DNA of 54,278 bases. It comes from S010-25 sp964466455. GTDB taxonomy: Bacteria > Pseudomonadota > Gammaproteobacteria > SZUA-229. Location: the NCBI GenBank assembly GCA_964466455.1, contig CAYXNL010000008.1, forward strand, positions 1-54,278, given 5' to 3'. The notes under the pieces are model-generated. The model searched no databases. It was given only the letters and a program-made list of their open reading frames with translations, and was not told the DNA's origin. Both the position numbers and the translations under genes were made by a program. This document shows positions 8,364-17,203 of this stretch, piece by piece. Within the stretch, counting starts at the first letter, position 1; each line of letters starts with the position of its first letter.

Positions 8364-8840
8364 TTATTTGTCCCAGTTACCGATATCTTTATTAGCACCT
8401 GTGCCACCGGGTGCTGCATCTGCGCCGAGTGAGTAGATGTCAATTTCACCATGTACGCCGGGGCTGAGGTAGAGATACTCATTGCCCCAGGGATCTTTCA
8501 TCAGCTTTTTGATATAACCGCCTTTTTTCCAGTTGGGCGGCTCAGGCGCTGCGGTTGGTCGGATGACCAGTGCCTGAAGTCCCTGATCGGTAGTCGGGTA
8601 GGTATAGTTATCCAGCTTGTATAGTTCCAGTGCGCTATCGAGTGCCTGAATATCATTTTGGGCCTTTGCAATACGCGCCTTGCCTGGATTATCCATAATA
8701 CGGGGGACAACAACACTGGCAAGAATACCGATAATAACCACCACAACCATAATTTCAATCAGGGTAAAACCGGATTGTTGTTTGACCCGGTGGCCGTGTG
8801 TAGAAGAAAAAAGTGAATTAATGTATGTTTGGGATTGCAC
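8364..8840 (-). CDS. gspG: Type II secretion major pseudopilin G
   Basis: The main subunit of the T2SS pseudopilus, 158 residues. The start is the GTG at 8840, preceded by GGAG seven bases away. The leader ends QQSG and the mature protein starts FTLIEIMVVVVIIGI. The C-terminal half carries the conserved KLDNYTYPTTDQGL and DPWGNEYLYLSPG segments and the calcium-site loop DIYSLGADAAPGG. It heads the operon gspG-H-I-J-K-L-M-N. The gspC, D, E and F genes that usually precede it are absent here; the divergent rhombosortase occupies the upstream side. Confidence 0.95.
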   Translation of the reverse strand: MQSQTYINSLFSSTHGHRVKQQSGFTLIEIMVVVVIIGILASVVVPRIMDNPGKARIAKAQNDIQALDSALELYKLDNYTYPTTDQGLQALVIRPTAAPEPPNWKKGGYIKKLMKDPWGNEYLYLSPGVHGEIDIYSLGADAAPGGTGANKDIGNWDK

Positions 8841-8945
8841 GTAATGACTCCATATGTGTATGCTGTCACGTATTTCAGCACCTTTGAACGGGTAGATAAT
8901 AACAAAAAGCCATGCTGGCTGCCTGTTAATAATAAGTGGATAATT

Positions 8946-9548
8946 ATGACAAAACTTTTTCACATAAAATTTCATTTTTCATGGCGGCCGGTTTATGGTT
9001 TGTGGCTGGCCATTTTTCTGCTGACTTTTATTCTCCAGCTTGGTGGGTGGGTTGATGTCTGGCGCTATGACAGGCTACGTGTTGAACAGGGTGACTGGTG
9101 GCTATTATTAACGGGTCATCTGGTTCATTTAAACTGGCCTCACTGGGCACTGAATATGGCCGGGCTTGGTATCGTTGCTTTTTTCTTCAGTGCTTACGGC
9201 AGTGTGAAACAATGGCTGATGGTTATACTGGTTTCTGCCATACTGATCGGTACAGGGGTGACTGTGTGGAATACGGATATCCGATATTATGTCGGTCTGT
9301 CGGGCGTGTTGAATGGCATGTTTATCTTTGGTGCATTATGTGAGATCCGCTATTATCCACTGAGTGGTTATGTGCTGCTGCTGGGGCTGATTGGCAAGCT
9401 GCTATGGGAACATTTTTATGGAGCAATGCCGGGATCAGAAGCATTAATTGGGGGCAAGGTACTGACAAGTGCTCATTTATATGGGGCAGTAGGTGGGTTG
9501 ATAGTCTGGCTGGGTATCTTGAGAAGCGGTTGGTTGCTAAAGAAATAA
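8946..9548 (+). CDS. rrtA: Rhombosortase (rhomboid-family intramembrane protease)
   Basis: A polytopic protein of about 200 residues with the rhomboid catalytic serine in VGLSGVLNG and the catalytic histidine in SAHLYGAVGG. The segment HLVHLNWPHWALNMAGL is typical of the rhombosortase branch. Members of that branch process proteins carrying a GlyGly-CTERM C-terminal anchor, and such proteins are T2SS substrates, which fits the divergent gsp operon beside it. I place the start at the ATG at 8946; upstream in-frame ATGs would overlap the gspG 5' region. No GlyGly-CTERM substrate is visible in the window. Confidence 0.82.
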   Translation: MTKLFHIKFHFSWRPVYGLWLAIFLLTFILQLGGWVDVWRYDRLRVEQGDWWLLLTGHLVHLNWPHWALNMAGLGIVAFFFSAYGSVKQWLMVILVSAILIGTGVTVWNTDIRYYVGLSGVLNGMFIFGALCEIRYYPLSGYVLLLGLIGKLLWEHFYGAMPGSEALIGGKVLTSAHLYGAVGGLIVWLGILRSGWLLKK

Positions 9549-9575
9549 ATAGAATAAAATATTGATGATACATTT

Positions 9576-11921
9576 ATGAATATACCATACAGGAAAAATC
9601 CTTATATCAAATGGACGCTAGTTGTTTTGCTGCTGTTTTTGACTGGATTTAAAAGTATTTATGTACTAGCTGCCGATAGCGGTCTGGCCGAAAAGGAAGT
9701 TAAAAAGCTGGATAATTTTTCCAGACAGATCAAAAGACTGTCGTGGAAGCTGGATCGAGGCCGGTTTGATGGTGATGACCTGATTGAATGGACCAGGTTA
9801 ACCATTAATGCCAACAGTGCCGCCTCGCTTTGTGTATCAAGCACGGAATCATCACTGATTACTGTAAAAGAGGCGCTTAAGGGTCTGGGCGATGCGGTAA
9901 AAGGTGAATCAGTCGATGTAACAAAAAAAAGAAATGCCTATAAGAGGCAGACAGATACACTGGAAAAACAGCAGGCAAAATGTAACCTGCTCCAGTTAAG
10001 TAGTGATGATGCTTCAAAATTAATATCAAAAGCAGAGAAGAGTTACTTTAAGCAGAAATATCTGGTCAGGGGACATGATATTGTTGTGCTGGGGCTGGAT
10101 TACCTGAAGAACCCGATTTCCCTGTTCAGTGACTCTACCCTGTTCCTGTGGAAAAAGTCTGGTATTAATGAAATTGACTTTAAAGAAGCGATAGTCAGTA
10201 GTCTGGCGCTTATACTGGCTTTTATTTTTAGTCTCTGGGTACGACATCAACTACTGAGACTGGAAAAAAGACGCAAATGGGAGGCTAATTTTACCGAAAG
10301 TTTTCTACAGGGATTATTGACTACTGCGGCTTATGCCGTACCCTATATTCTGGTTTCAGGCACGTTTAGCATTGCTGCGGTAGCAGTTATTGATGACAAT
10401 GGACAATGGGCTTTTATTTCACAGTTTGCGGTAGGGTTACTAGTATATTTTGCGGTAATGTTTGTCGTTCGGCTGATTTTTTCTCCTTCTCCGCCGGCAA
10501 AATTATACATTCCATTTACCCCACCCATTGCATTAAGTCTGTCACGTCGTCTACGGGTACTGGCGATACTGGGACTGGTCGGTTATCTGGCTTTTTATAC
10601 CGTATTTTCAGACAGTATTCAGCATAACAATCTATTATTGGTGCGGCTTATATTTTCCCTGTTTTTTGTGCTGAATATTATCTGGATGCTGGCGGTGATT
10701 ATTAAATCACCACGCTTGCCAAAATTACGCTGGCTGTCGTATCTGGTCATTATTATATTAATCGTCACTCTTGTCGCTGAAATGTCGGGTTATCGTAATC
10801 TGGCCTTTTCTGTGAGAAGAATAACGCTGTTCAGTCTTCTCCTGTTTATGTTGTTTCTTGGCATATCAAAAATATTTCGTGATATTTTTAATTCACTGGA
10901 TGAGGGAAAATATGGCTGGGGTAAACGCCTGCACCGGAGTCTTGGTCTGGAACAGGGAGATAAAATTCCTGGTTTAATCTGGTTACGATTTCTCAGTACC
11001 ATCCTGATATGGGGTGGGTTTGCTATTGTATTTACTAATGCCTGGGATTACAGCGGTGGCGTGATCGAAACCATCAGAAGTTATCTGGTGAACGGATTTA
11101 CTATCGGGGAATTCAGGATTGCGCCGGGGCGTATCTTTCTGGCGTTACTCGTTTTTGGTGTAATCATTATCCTGTCTAGCTGGATACGTTCCCAGATGGA
11201 GAGCAACTGGCTGAAAATGACCGGAATGAATTCCGGTGCCAGGGATACACTGGTGACGATAACCGGTTACCTGTTCTTTATTATTGCTTTACTGGCAGGA
11301 CTGGCTGTAGCAGGATTTGATTTTGGTAATGTTACCATTATTGCGGGTGCTTTATCAGTTGGTATCGGTTTTGGCCTGCAGAACATTGTAAATAATTTTG
11401 TTTCCGGGCTAATTCTACTTTTTGAACGTCCGATTCGTAAAGGTGACTGGATTGTCGTAGGTAATACGGAAGGAGTGGTAAAAGATATCCAGATACGTTC
11501 CACCCGGATACAGACCTTTGATCGTGCTGATGTGATCGTGCCAAACTCCGAACTAATTTCCAATCAGGTTACCAACTGGGTATTAACCAGTAATATTGGT
11601 CGTGCTATTATTTCGGTTGGGGTGGCGTACGGGAGCGATACCGAGCAGGTTCGTGATGTTCTTCTACAGATCGCAGAGGATAACGCCAATGTGGCAAAAA
11701 ATAATTTTATACCTCGGCCAAAAGTATTATTCAGAGAATTTGGTGACAGCTCACTGAATTTTGAATTACGGGTGTTTTTACATGATGTCGGTAGTCGCCT
11801 GAGTGTTGTCAGCGAAATAAATTTCGCGATTGATAAAGCATTTAGAGAGGCGAATATTGAAATACCTTTCCCGCAACGTGACGTGAATGTGAGAAAGTTG
11901 CCGGATTCCATGGAAAAATAA
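9576..11921 (+). CDS. MscS-family mechanosensitive channel with large N-terminal extension
   Basis: A 781-residue inner-membrane channel. A signal-like hydrophobic segment at residues 12-33 is followed by a periplasmic helical region to about 190, resembling the DUF3772-type extension of large MscS relatives. Several membrane helices occupy about 200-580. The MscS pore helix carries VGIGFGLQNIVNNFVSG near residue 594, followed by the beta domain (ERPIRKGDWIVVG) and the cytoplasmic alpha/beta domain. Such channels open under membrane tension and release solutes in hypo-osmotic shock. It lies 27 bases after the rhombosortase gene, so co-transcription is possible. It ends just before an A-rich tandem repeat and the second gap. 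Confidence 0.88.
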   Translation: MNIPYRKNPYIKWTLVVLLLFLTGFKSIYVLAADSGLAEKEVKKLDNFSRQIKRLSWKLDRGRFDGDDLIEWTRLTINANSAASLCVSSTESSLITVKEALKGLGDAVKGESVDVTKKRNAYKRQTDTLEKQQAKCNLLQLSSDDASKLISKAEKSYFKQKYLVRGHDIVVLGLDYLKNPISLFSDSTLFLWKKSGINEIDFKEAIVSSLALILAFIFSLWVRHQLLRLEKRRKWEANFTESFLQGLLTTAAYAVPYILVSGTFSIAAVAVIDDNGQWAFISQFAVGLLVYFAVMFVVRLIFSPSPPAKLYIPFTPPIALSLSRRLRVLAILGLVGYLAFYTVFSDSIQHNNLLLVRLIFSLFFVLNIIWMLAVIIKSPRLPKLRWLSYLVIIILIVTLVAEMSGYRNLAFSVRRITLFSLLLFMLFLGISKIFRDIFNSLDEGKYGWGKRLHRSLGLEQGDKIPGLIWLRFLSTILIWGGFAIVFTNAWDYSGGVIETIRSYLVNGFTIGEFRIAPGRIFLALLVFGVIIILSSWIRSQMESNWLKMTGMNSGARDTLVTITGYLFFIIALLAGLAVAGFDFGNVTIIAGALSVGIGFGLQNIVNNFVSGLILLFERPIRKGDWIVVGNTEGVVKDIQIRSTRIQTFDRADVIVPNSELISNQVTNWVLTSNIGRAIISVGVAYGSDTEQVRDVLLQIAEDNANVAKNNFIPRPKVLFREFGDSSLNFELRVFLHDVGSRLSVVSEINFAIDKAFREANIEIPFPQRDVNVRKLPDSMEK

Positions 11922-12057
11922 AAAATAAAAAATAANNNNNNNNNNNNNNNNNNNNNNNNNNNNNNNNNNNNNNNNNNNNNNNNNNNNNNNNNNNNNNNNN
12001 NNNNNNNNNNNNNNNNNNNNNNNNNNNNNNNNNNNAAAAATAAAAAATAAAAAATAA
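11914..12057. other. 100-N gap (11936-12035) flanked by identical aaaaata repeats
   Basis: The 22 bases before the N-run (three aaaaata units plus a) are the same as the 22 bases after it. The likely reading is two contig ends overlapping in a simple repeat, so little or nothing may be missing. The number of repeat units is not reliable. Confidence 0.8.
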
Positions 12058-12112
12058 TTATAAGTTAAGTAGCCGAATACGGTTACCTGAACATGATCAC
12101 CAGGACGCAAAA

Positions 12113-12718
12113 ATGTATAAACAGAAAATAGAAGCCCGATTTTATTTGTTGGGTATAAGTGTTCTTTCTTTTTTTCTTACTGCCTGTGTTGCCGAACCGA
12201 TAGCTAAAGCGCCCGGAATGCGATTTTCTGATTCAGCAGTAATTTCTGTGCAGTCACCGGATGTGGCATTTAACAAAGGTTCAAGCTTTGCATGGCTCCC
12301 GGCCGCGATTAAATATTACCCGGATAAACGATTGCAGGATGTCCCGGTAAAATCAATGCTGGAAAAAGAAATTATGGCTAATCTTCGGGCAAGAGGCATG
12401 AAGATTGTGGGTTCTATCGCACAGGCGCAGTACAGTATCGCCTATACCGCAGCACTAACCTCTTCACTGGATGATAAATCGATTATCCGTCAGTTTGGGC
12501 TGCTTCCGGGTAATGCCCGAATACCGACCAACGATCATTCGGTTGAAAAGGGTTCATTGATTATTTATGTGTTTGATCACAAAACGCGCAATATGGTATG
12601 GCGTTCTGCGGCGCAGATGGGCGTGAAATTTAACACCCCGCCTGCGCAACGCAAAAAAAGGATACAGCAGGTTGTTGCTGAGATGTTTATGACTTTCCCG
12701 CTTGCTGCGAAAAAGTAA
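12113..12718 (+). CDS. DUF4136-like lipoprotein
   Basis: A 201-residue lipoprotein. A basic start and hydrophobic segment lead to the lipobox LTAC with Cys25. The body has FAWLPAA near residue 60, an amphipathic helix (LEKEIMANLRARGMKIV), then A.Y.IAY and a C-terminal QVVAEMFMTFP helix. This layout resembles DUF4136 proteins, whose role is unknown. The residue after Cys is Val rather than Asp, which suggests the outer membrane by the E. coli +2 rule. It is convergent with the H+-ATPase gene and lies just after the false gap. Confidence 0.7.
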   Translation: MYKQKIEARFYLLGISVLSFFLTACVAEPIAKAPGMRFSDSAVISVQSPDVAFNKGSSFAWLPAAIKYYPDKRLQDVPVKSMLEKEIMANLRARGMKIVGSIAQAQYSIAYTAALTSSLDDKSIIRQFGLLPGNARIPTNDHSVEKGSLIIYVFDHKTRNMVWRSAAQMGVKFNTPPAQRKKRIQQVVAEMFMTFPLAAKK

Positions 12719-12805
12719 GGGTATGAATAAACCACCTCGCAGCCAGGCCATCGGGGTGATAAAGCAGGATCAAACCTCGAAAATAGCCTGTATTCCAGTC
12801 TGGTA

Positions 12806-15301
12806 TCAATTACGGGCATGAGGCTGGAGTTTTTTGTTCAGGGTACGATGAAAGTTACTTTCGCCACTGGAGATACGATGGAAATGCCGGTATACCATGA
12901 GTTTGGCAGCGTCTTCAATGAAGATCCATATAATACAGTATGCCCAGATGAACCCGGCATCCATCCAGCTAATCGGGGTAATTAAGCCGAATGGGTAAAG
13001 GACAAATGCGGTGGCCAGAATTTTTGTGATAATCGCCGACCATAGTAGTGTGGCTGAAGGAAAAGGGCGACTTAGAAAAGGTCGGTTGGTTCTGGCTACA
13101 AAGAGCGTCAGGTGCCCGGCAATGGCCAGTTTGAGAAAGATAAAACTCTGAATTTGACCGAGATCCAGGTGCATCCATTCCTTTGCTATCCATAAAATAC
13201 CAAAGGTCTCTACTACACCAATCAGACCAAGAACGGTGGAAACGGTTAGCACTCGCCGCATATCCCAGCGTACCGGGTTGGGATCAAGCCAGGTGTTATC
13301 GTAAGCGATTGCCATGATAGGGATATCATTGAAAAAGGCCAGCAGAATAATCATAATGGCGGTGATGGGGTAGAAGTTAAATACCAGCATTGCCAGTACC
13401 ACAAAGAACATAATACGGATAGTCTCGGTAATGCGGTAGATGGCATAGGAGTTCATGCGTATAAAAATTCGCCGAGCCTCTTCGATAGCACCAATAATTG
13501 TGTACAGACCGGGAGCCATAAGGATCAGGTCGGCGGCGGCGCGAGCGGCATCGGTTGCTCCTGACACAGCAATACCGACATCCGCCTGTTTAAGTGCGGG
13601 CGCATCGTTGACACCATCACCTGTCATCGCCACCAGATGACCACGTTCCTGCAATGCTTTGACGATACGGTATTTATGCTCGGGGAAAACTTCAGCAAAA
13701 CCATCGGCTTTTTCAATATATTCGCCAATATCGGGCGGTGTTTCGTTATCCTTGCTGTCAAACAGGGCGTTGACCGACTGGATATTGGTTCCCAGTCCCA
13801 GTTGTCCGGAGATTTCCCGTGCAATGGCAGCGTTATCACCGGTTACCATTTTTACTTTCAGGCCGTGGGCTTCCGCTTCATGAATCATCCGCGCAGAATC
13901 CTCACGTGGCGGATCGTAGAGTGGCAGAATACCCAGAAATTTCCAGTGCTGGCCATCGTCCATACGGGCGACACCAAGTGTACGAAAGCCTCGTCGGGCA
14001 TGTTCATTGATTGATGTATTTATGCGCTCAGTGGTTTCTGCGTCAAGCTGTGCCAGTTGTAGAATTATCTGCGGCGCACCTTTGACAACCCGGAAAGTCT
14101 GGCCGTCACTCCCTTTAATTTCGGCTTCGGTACGTTTTCTGATCGGGTCGAAAGGAATAAAAGTTGTCTGTGTGTAGTTTTGCAGGACGTTGGCATCGTC
14201 CAGACCGCTAATAACTGCAAGATCAATGGCATCATTATTTTCAGCGCGTGAAGCCAGCGAGCCAGCGAGAATCAGCGCCTGTGCATTGCCTGTAGCAATA
14301 GCCTCAGGTTTGCCCAGCGTCAGAGTGTTCTGGGTCAGGGTGCCGGTTTTGTCTGAACATAATATATCAATACCCGCCATTTCCTCAATGGATTGCAGGC
14401 GCGAAACAATGGCCTTAACCTTTGATAGCGCCAGGGCACCGACAGCCATAGTGACCGACAGCACCGCAGGCATGGCAACCGGTATCGAAGCAACGGTAAG
14501 AATTAACGCAAACTGAACCAGACTGAGTAAAGGTGCATGACGAAATAGCTGTACCATAATCAGGATGGCAACCAGTCCCAGACTCAGGTAAATTAAATAG
14601 TCGCCGATCGCCAGGACGGCTTTCTGGAAATGAGAGGCTGCACCCGCATTTTCTACCAGCTTTGCAGTACGACCGAAGAAGGTATTGTTACCGGTGGCAA
14701 TTACCAGTGCGACCATTTCACCCTGTTTGACGATAGCACCGGAATAGGCCACGTCTCCTGCCACTTTACTGACCGGTAATGATTCACCCGTGAGTGCCGA
14801 TTGATCCACTGATAGATATTCGCCTTCAATCAGTTTGGTATCGGCAGGAATAATGTCGCCAAGGCGTAGTCGAATAACATCACCGGGTACCAGTTCTGCT
14901 GCGTCAATATCCCCCCACTGGCCATTGCGCCGTACACGTGCCCGCATTGCAAGCTGGCTCTTGAGTGCATCCAGCGCATTAGCTGCTTTATATTCCTGCC
15001 AGAATCCAATAACAGCGTTGAAAATAAGCAATGCCATAATAATGGCAAAGTCGGCCCAGTGGTGTACCAGTGCGGAAAGAATGGCTGCGACTTCAATCAT
15101 CCAGGGAATGGGTCCCCAGAAGTAACTCAGGAATTTAAGCAGGGGGCGGGTCTTTTTTTCATCCAGTGCATTGCGGCCAAACTGGGCGAGGCGAAGCGCT
15201 GCCGCTTCACTATCAATGCCTTCCGGTGTGCTGTCGAGCTGGCTAAACAGCTCATCTGGCTGTAATTTTTCAGCGTTATTGCTGTCAATAGTGTCGATCA
15301 T
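12806..15301 (-). CDS. P-type (P3A) plasma-membrane H+-exporting ATPase
   Basis: An 831-residue P-type ATPase. The cation-ATPase N-terminal domain is followed by the actuator loop with TGES (near residue 170), the phosphorylation motif DKTGTLT (near 314), the nucleotide-binding domain, the hinge motif TGDGVNDAP, and a C-terminal set of membrane helices. The compact size and the motif SNAVLSVTMAVGALALSK-like helix 4 region (IPVAMPAVLSVTMAVGALAL) match fungal/plant-type proton pumps found in some bacteria and archaea. The start is the ATG at 15301, with AAGGAGA six bases upstream; an ATG nine codons earlier lacks this. It would extrude protons at ATP cost, perhaps for pH control. It stands alone on its strand. 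Confidence 0.9.
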   Translation of the reverse strand: MIDTIDSNNAEKLQPDELFSQLDSTPEGIDSEAAALRLAQFGRNALDEKKTRPLLKFLSYFWGPIPWMIEVAAILSALVHHWADFAIIMALLIFNAVIGFWQEYKAANALDALKSQLAMRARVRRNGQWGDIDAAELVPGDVIRLRLGDIIPADTKLIEGEYLSVDQSALTGESLPVSKVAGDVAYSGAIVKQGEMVALVIATGNNTFFGRTAKLVENAGAASHFQKAVLAIGDYLIYLSLGLVAILIMVQLFRHAPLLSLVQFALILTVASIPVAMPAVLSVTMAVGALALSKVKAIVSRLQSIEEMAGIDILCSDKTGTLTQNTLTLGKPEAIATGNAQALILAGSLASRAENNDAIDLAVISGLDDANVLQNYTQTTFIPFDPIRKRTEAEIKGSDGQTFRVVKGAPQIILQLAQLDAETTERINTSINEHARRGFRTLGVARMDDGQHWKFLGILPLYDPPREDSARMIHEAEAHGLKVKMVTGDNAAIAREISGQLGLGTNIQSVNALFDSKDNETPPDIGEYIEKADGFAEVFPEHKYRIVKALQERGHLVAMTGDGVNDAPALKQADVGIAVSGATDAARAAADLILMAPGLYTIIGAIEEARRIFIRMNSYAIYRITETIRIMFFVVLAMLVFNFYPITAIMIILLAFFNDIPIMAIAYDNTWLDPNPVRWDMRRVLTVSTVLGLIGVVETFGILWIAKEWMHLDLGQIQSFIFLKLAIAGHLTLFVARTNRPFLSRPFPSATLLWSAIITKILATAFVLYPFGLITPISWMDAGFIWAYCIIWIFIEDAAKLMVYRHFHRISSGESNFHRTLNKKLQPHARN

Positions 15302-15585
15302 GTTCGGTCTCCTTCGTTCCGTAATCAAATCTGTTTAAAAAAAGAAGGTATGGTCTATCAGAATAATGCTTCTGGCGGGAGATATATCAATACGTTATTA
15401 ATAAATTTCCGCTTATTACTATGGCGAACATTAGCCGTTATATCAACCTTATGAAACTGGCTCTGATGGAGTGAGTCGCTTATTTTGTCGCTAAATTGAT
15501 TTGAATCAACTTTGTTCAGAACTTCTCTGGTTTGTATCAAGATATTCCGGCTGTCTTCTAATTAAAAATTACCGTTCTCATTAGT

Positions 15586-15720
15586 ATTACTGAAACGGAT
15601 GAAAAAGATATTTATTGTTTAAGACACGCTGTAAATACCTCCATGTAATCTCGACATCCGCATCCCTGCGGCTGACGGTCTTGAGTAATAAGTATCCTTT
15701 TCATCCATCCTGTGAGTATG
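15586..15720. repeat. Dispersed repeat family 1, full copy A
   Basis: The copy has a left outer end (attactgaaacggatgaaaaa), an inner inverted repeat at 15606-15625, a 52-bp core at 15626-15677, a second inner repeat at 15678-15697, and a right outer end to 15720. Relative to the copies at 39648 and 51057 the whole element lies in the opposite direction. The core differs from theirs at four of 52 bases, and its inner repeats are imperfect, so it looks older. It fills most of the 423-base space between the H+-ATPase start and the aspartic protease gene. I see no gene in the rest of that space. Confidence 0.88.
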
Positions 15721-15724
15721 TGAT

Positions 15725-16255
15725 CTAAAAAGGTTGTTTTATGGTAAGTGTTTCTCCTTTCTGGATTAACTCAAGCTGCTTAAGAAAAGACATACCAAGC
15801 AGCACTTCGTTCACTCCATCATTAGACAAAATAGTTGCCGGCAGGTTATGCAATGTTATTCCTCCCAGAGAAATAGATTTGACAAAAGTCCGTCGCGCCA
15901 GAGCGACACCGTTTGCTGTCTGTACCTGTATCTGTGGGCCGGGTACAAGGTGTAATTTCTGTGCAGTAGAGGCAGGTATGGCGATATCACTGGCACCGGT
16001 ATCAAGCAGGAAGGTAACCGGGTAACCATTGATTTTACCCGTTGCGACATAATGACCGTAGGGGTTTCGTATCAGTACAACTTCCCGGTTACCAGCCGTA
16101 CTGGCGGTGGTAACATTCTGGTTAGGGTTGTTACGTTCAGCCAGAAAATGACTGAAAAGGTAGGCAAGAAAAGCAAGAAAAATAATCCATGCCAGTACCG
16201 TCATCCAGGTGCCGGCACTGCGGGAGAAATCCTTTTCATTAGAAGGATTACTCAT
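15725..16255 (-). CDS. Membrane-anchored retropepsin-like aspartic protease (TIGR02281 type)
   Basis: A 176-residue protein with one N-terminal membrane helix near residues 18-38, a low-complexity linker, and a single aspartic protease domain. The active-site motif is LLDTGASDIAIP near residue 83. The hydrophobic-Gly partner is in VNEVLLGMSFLKQLE near 148-162. This matches the clan AA protease family of proteobacteria, in which a dimer forms the active site; the substrate is unknown. Its stop is five bases from repeat copy A, so the repeat may act as its transcription end. Confidence 0.87.
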   Translation of the reverse strand: MSNPSNEKDFSRSAGTWMTVLAWIIFLAFLAYLFSHFLAERNNPNQNVTTASTAGNREVVLIRNPYGHYVATGKINGYPVTFLLDTGASDIAIPASTAQKLHLVPGPQIQVQTANGVALARRTFVKSISLGGITLHNLPATILSNDGVNEVLLGMSFLKQLELIQKGETLTIKQPF

Positions 16256-16305
16256 TAAACAATGATGAGTGAAGCGAATATTTTTTCATGGCGAAACCCA
16301 TATTT

Positions 16306-16351
16306 ATTACTGAAACAGATAAATATCCTTTTTATCTATCCTGTTAGTATG
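16306..16351. repeat. Short derivative of repeat family 1 (outer ends only)
   Basis: The left outer end (attactgaaacagat) is joined almost directly to the right outer end (cctttttatctatcctgttagtatg). Both inner inverted repeats and the 52-bp core are missing. It has the same direction as copy A, 600 bases away. A deletion of the hairpin part would give this form. Confidence 0.8.
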
Positions 16352-16387
16352 TTTTGCTGGTAGCATATTCCCTGTGCTGAAGGCCGC

Positions 16388-17146
16388 TTATATATTTAGC
16401 AGGCGACCGCCATCAACCGGAAGTATCTGACCGGTGATGTAGTCGGCATCGCGAACAAGAAATAGAATAGCTTTTGCAATATCTTCGATACTGCCCGGCC
16501 TTTTCAGGGCGGTGCGATTGAGTATAAGTGCTTTTGTCTCATCTGGCATTTCATTCTCCGGCCATAAAATCGCGCCGGGTGCTACTGCATTGACACGTAT
16601 ATCTGGTCCCAGTTCCTTTGCCAGTGAACGGGTAATCATAACCAGCCCGGCTTTTGCTGCACAGTAAACCGGGTGTTCACGCATGGGCTGTAAGGCATGA
16701 ATATCTGCCATATTAATAATACAGCCATTACTTTTTTTTAATGCCGGGGCGGCAGCCTGAGATAAAAATAGTGGCGCCTTCATGTTGCTGTTAATCAGCC
16801 TGTCCCAGTCGGCTGTAGTAATACTGCCAACCGGGGTGGGAAAAAAAGTGGAGGCATTGTTAACCAGCACATCCAGATTGCCCCAGAGGTTAACTGCCTG
16901 CTGGATAAAATCTTCATAGATGTTTTCATCATCAAGATTAGCCTGCAACGCACGGGCAGAATTTTTGCGTCTGGCGTTGAGTTCAGCTACCAGCGTATCA
17001 GCAGCCTGTGTGGATCTATGGTAGTGAATGATTACCTTCATCCCCGCTTCGTGCAACATTCGTGCGGTGCAGGCACCAATACGTTTTGCCGCGCCGGTAA
17101 TGAGTGCAACTTTTCCATTTGGCTTATTTAGATTAGAATAGGTCAT
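16388..17146 (-). CDS. Pteridine reductase-like short-chain dehydrogenase
   Basis: A 252-residue SDR. The cofactor motif is TGAAKRIG (TGxxxRIG variant) near residues 17-24, with HYHRST near 40 consistent with NADPH preference. NNAS is near 92-95. The catalytic set is D in NMADIHALQP in place of the usual Ser, with YCAAK (Tyr-x-x-x-Lys) near 161. The Asp-Tyr-Lys combination and the TGAAKRIG start are features of pteridine reductases/FolM, which reduce dihydro- or biopterins. thyA and folA lie nearby, but on the other strand. Divergent from midA by 57 bases. Confidence 0.8.
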   Translation of the reverse strand: MTYSNLNKPNGKVALITGAAKRIGACTARMLHEAGMKVIIHYHRSTQAADTLVAELNARRKNSARALQANLDDENIYEDFIQQAVNLWGNLDVLVNNASTFFPTPVGSITTADWDRLINSNMKAPLFLSQAAAPALKKSNGCIINMADIHALQPMREHPVYCAAKAGLVMITRSLAKELGPDIRVNAVAPGAILWPENEMPDETKALILNRTALKRPGSIEDIAKAILFLVRDADYITGQILPVDGGRLLNI

Positions 17147-17203
17147 CGATAGTTTGATCGGTAAAAACCCTATACTCGCATATCCCTGATTCTGGTTGTA
17201 CCC

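Noticed and set aside
15358..15540. 60-residue frame on the minus strand before the H+-ATPase
   Set aside because: No ribosome site, low-complexity composition and no similarity that I recognise.
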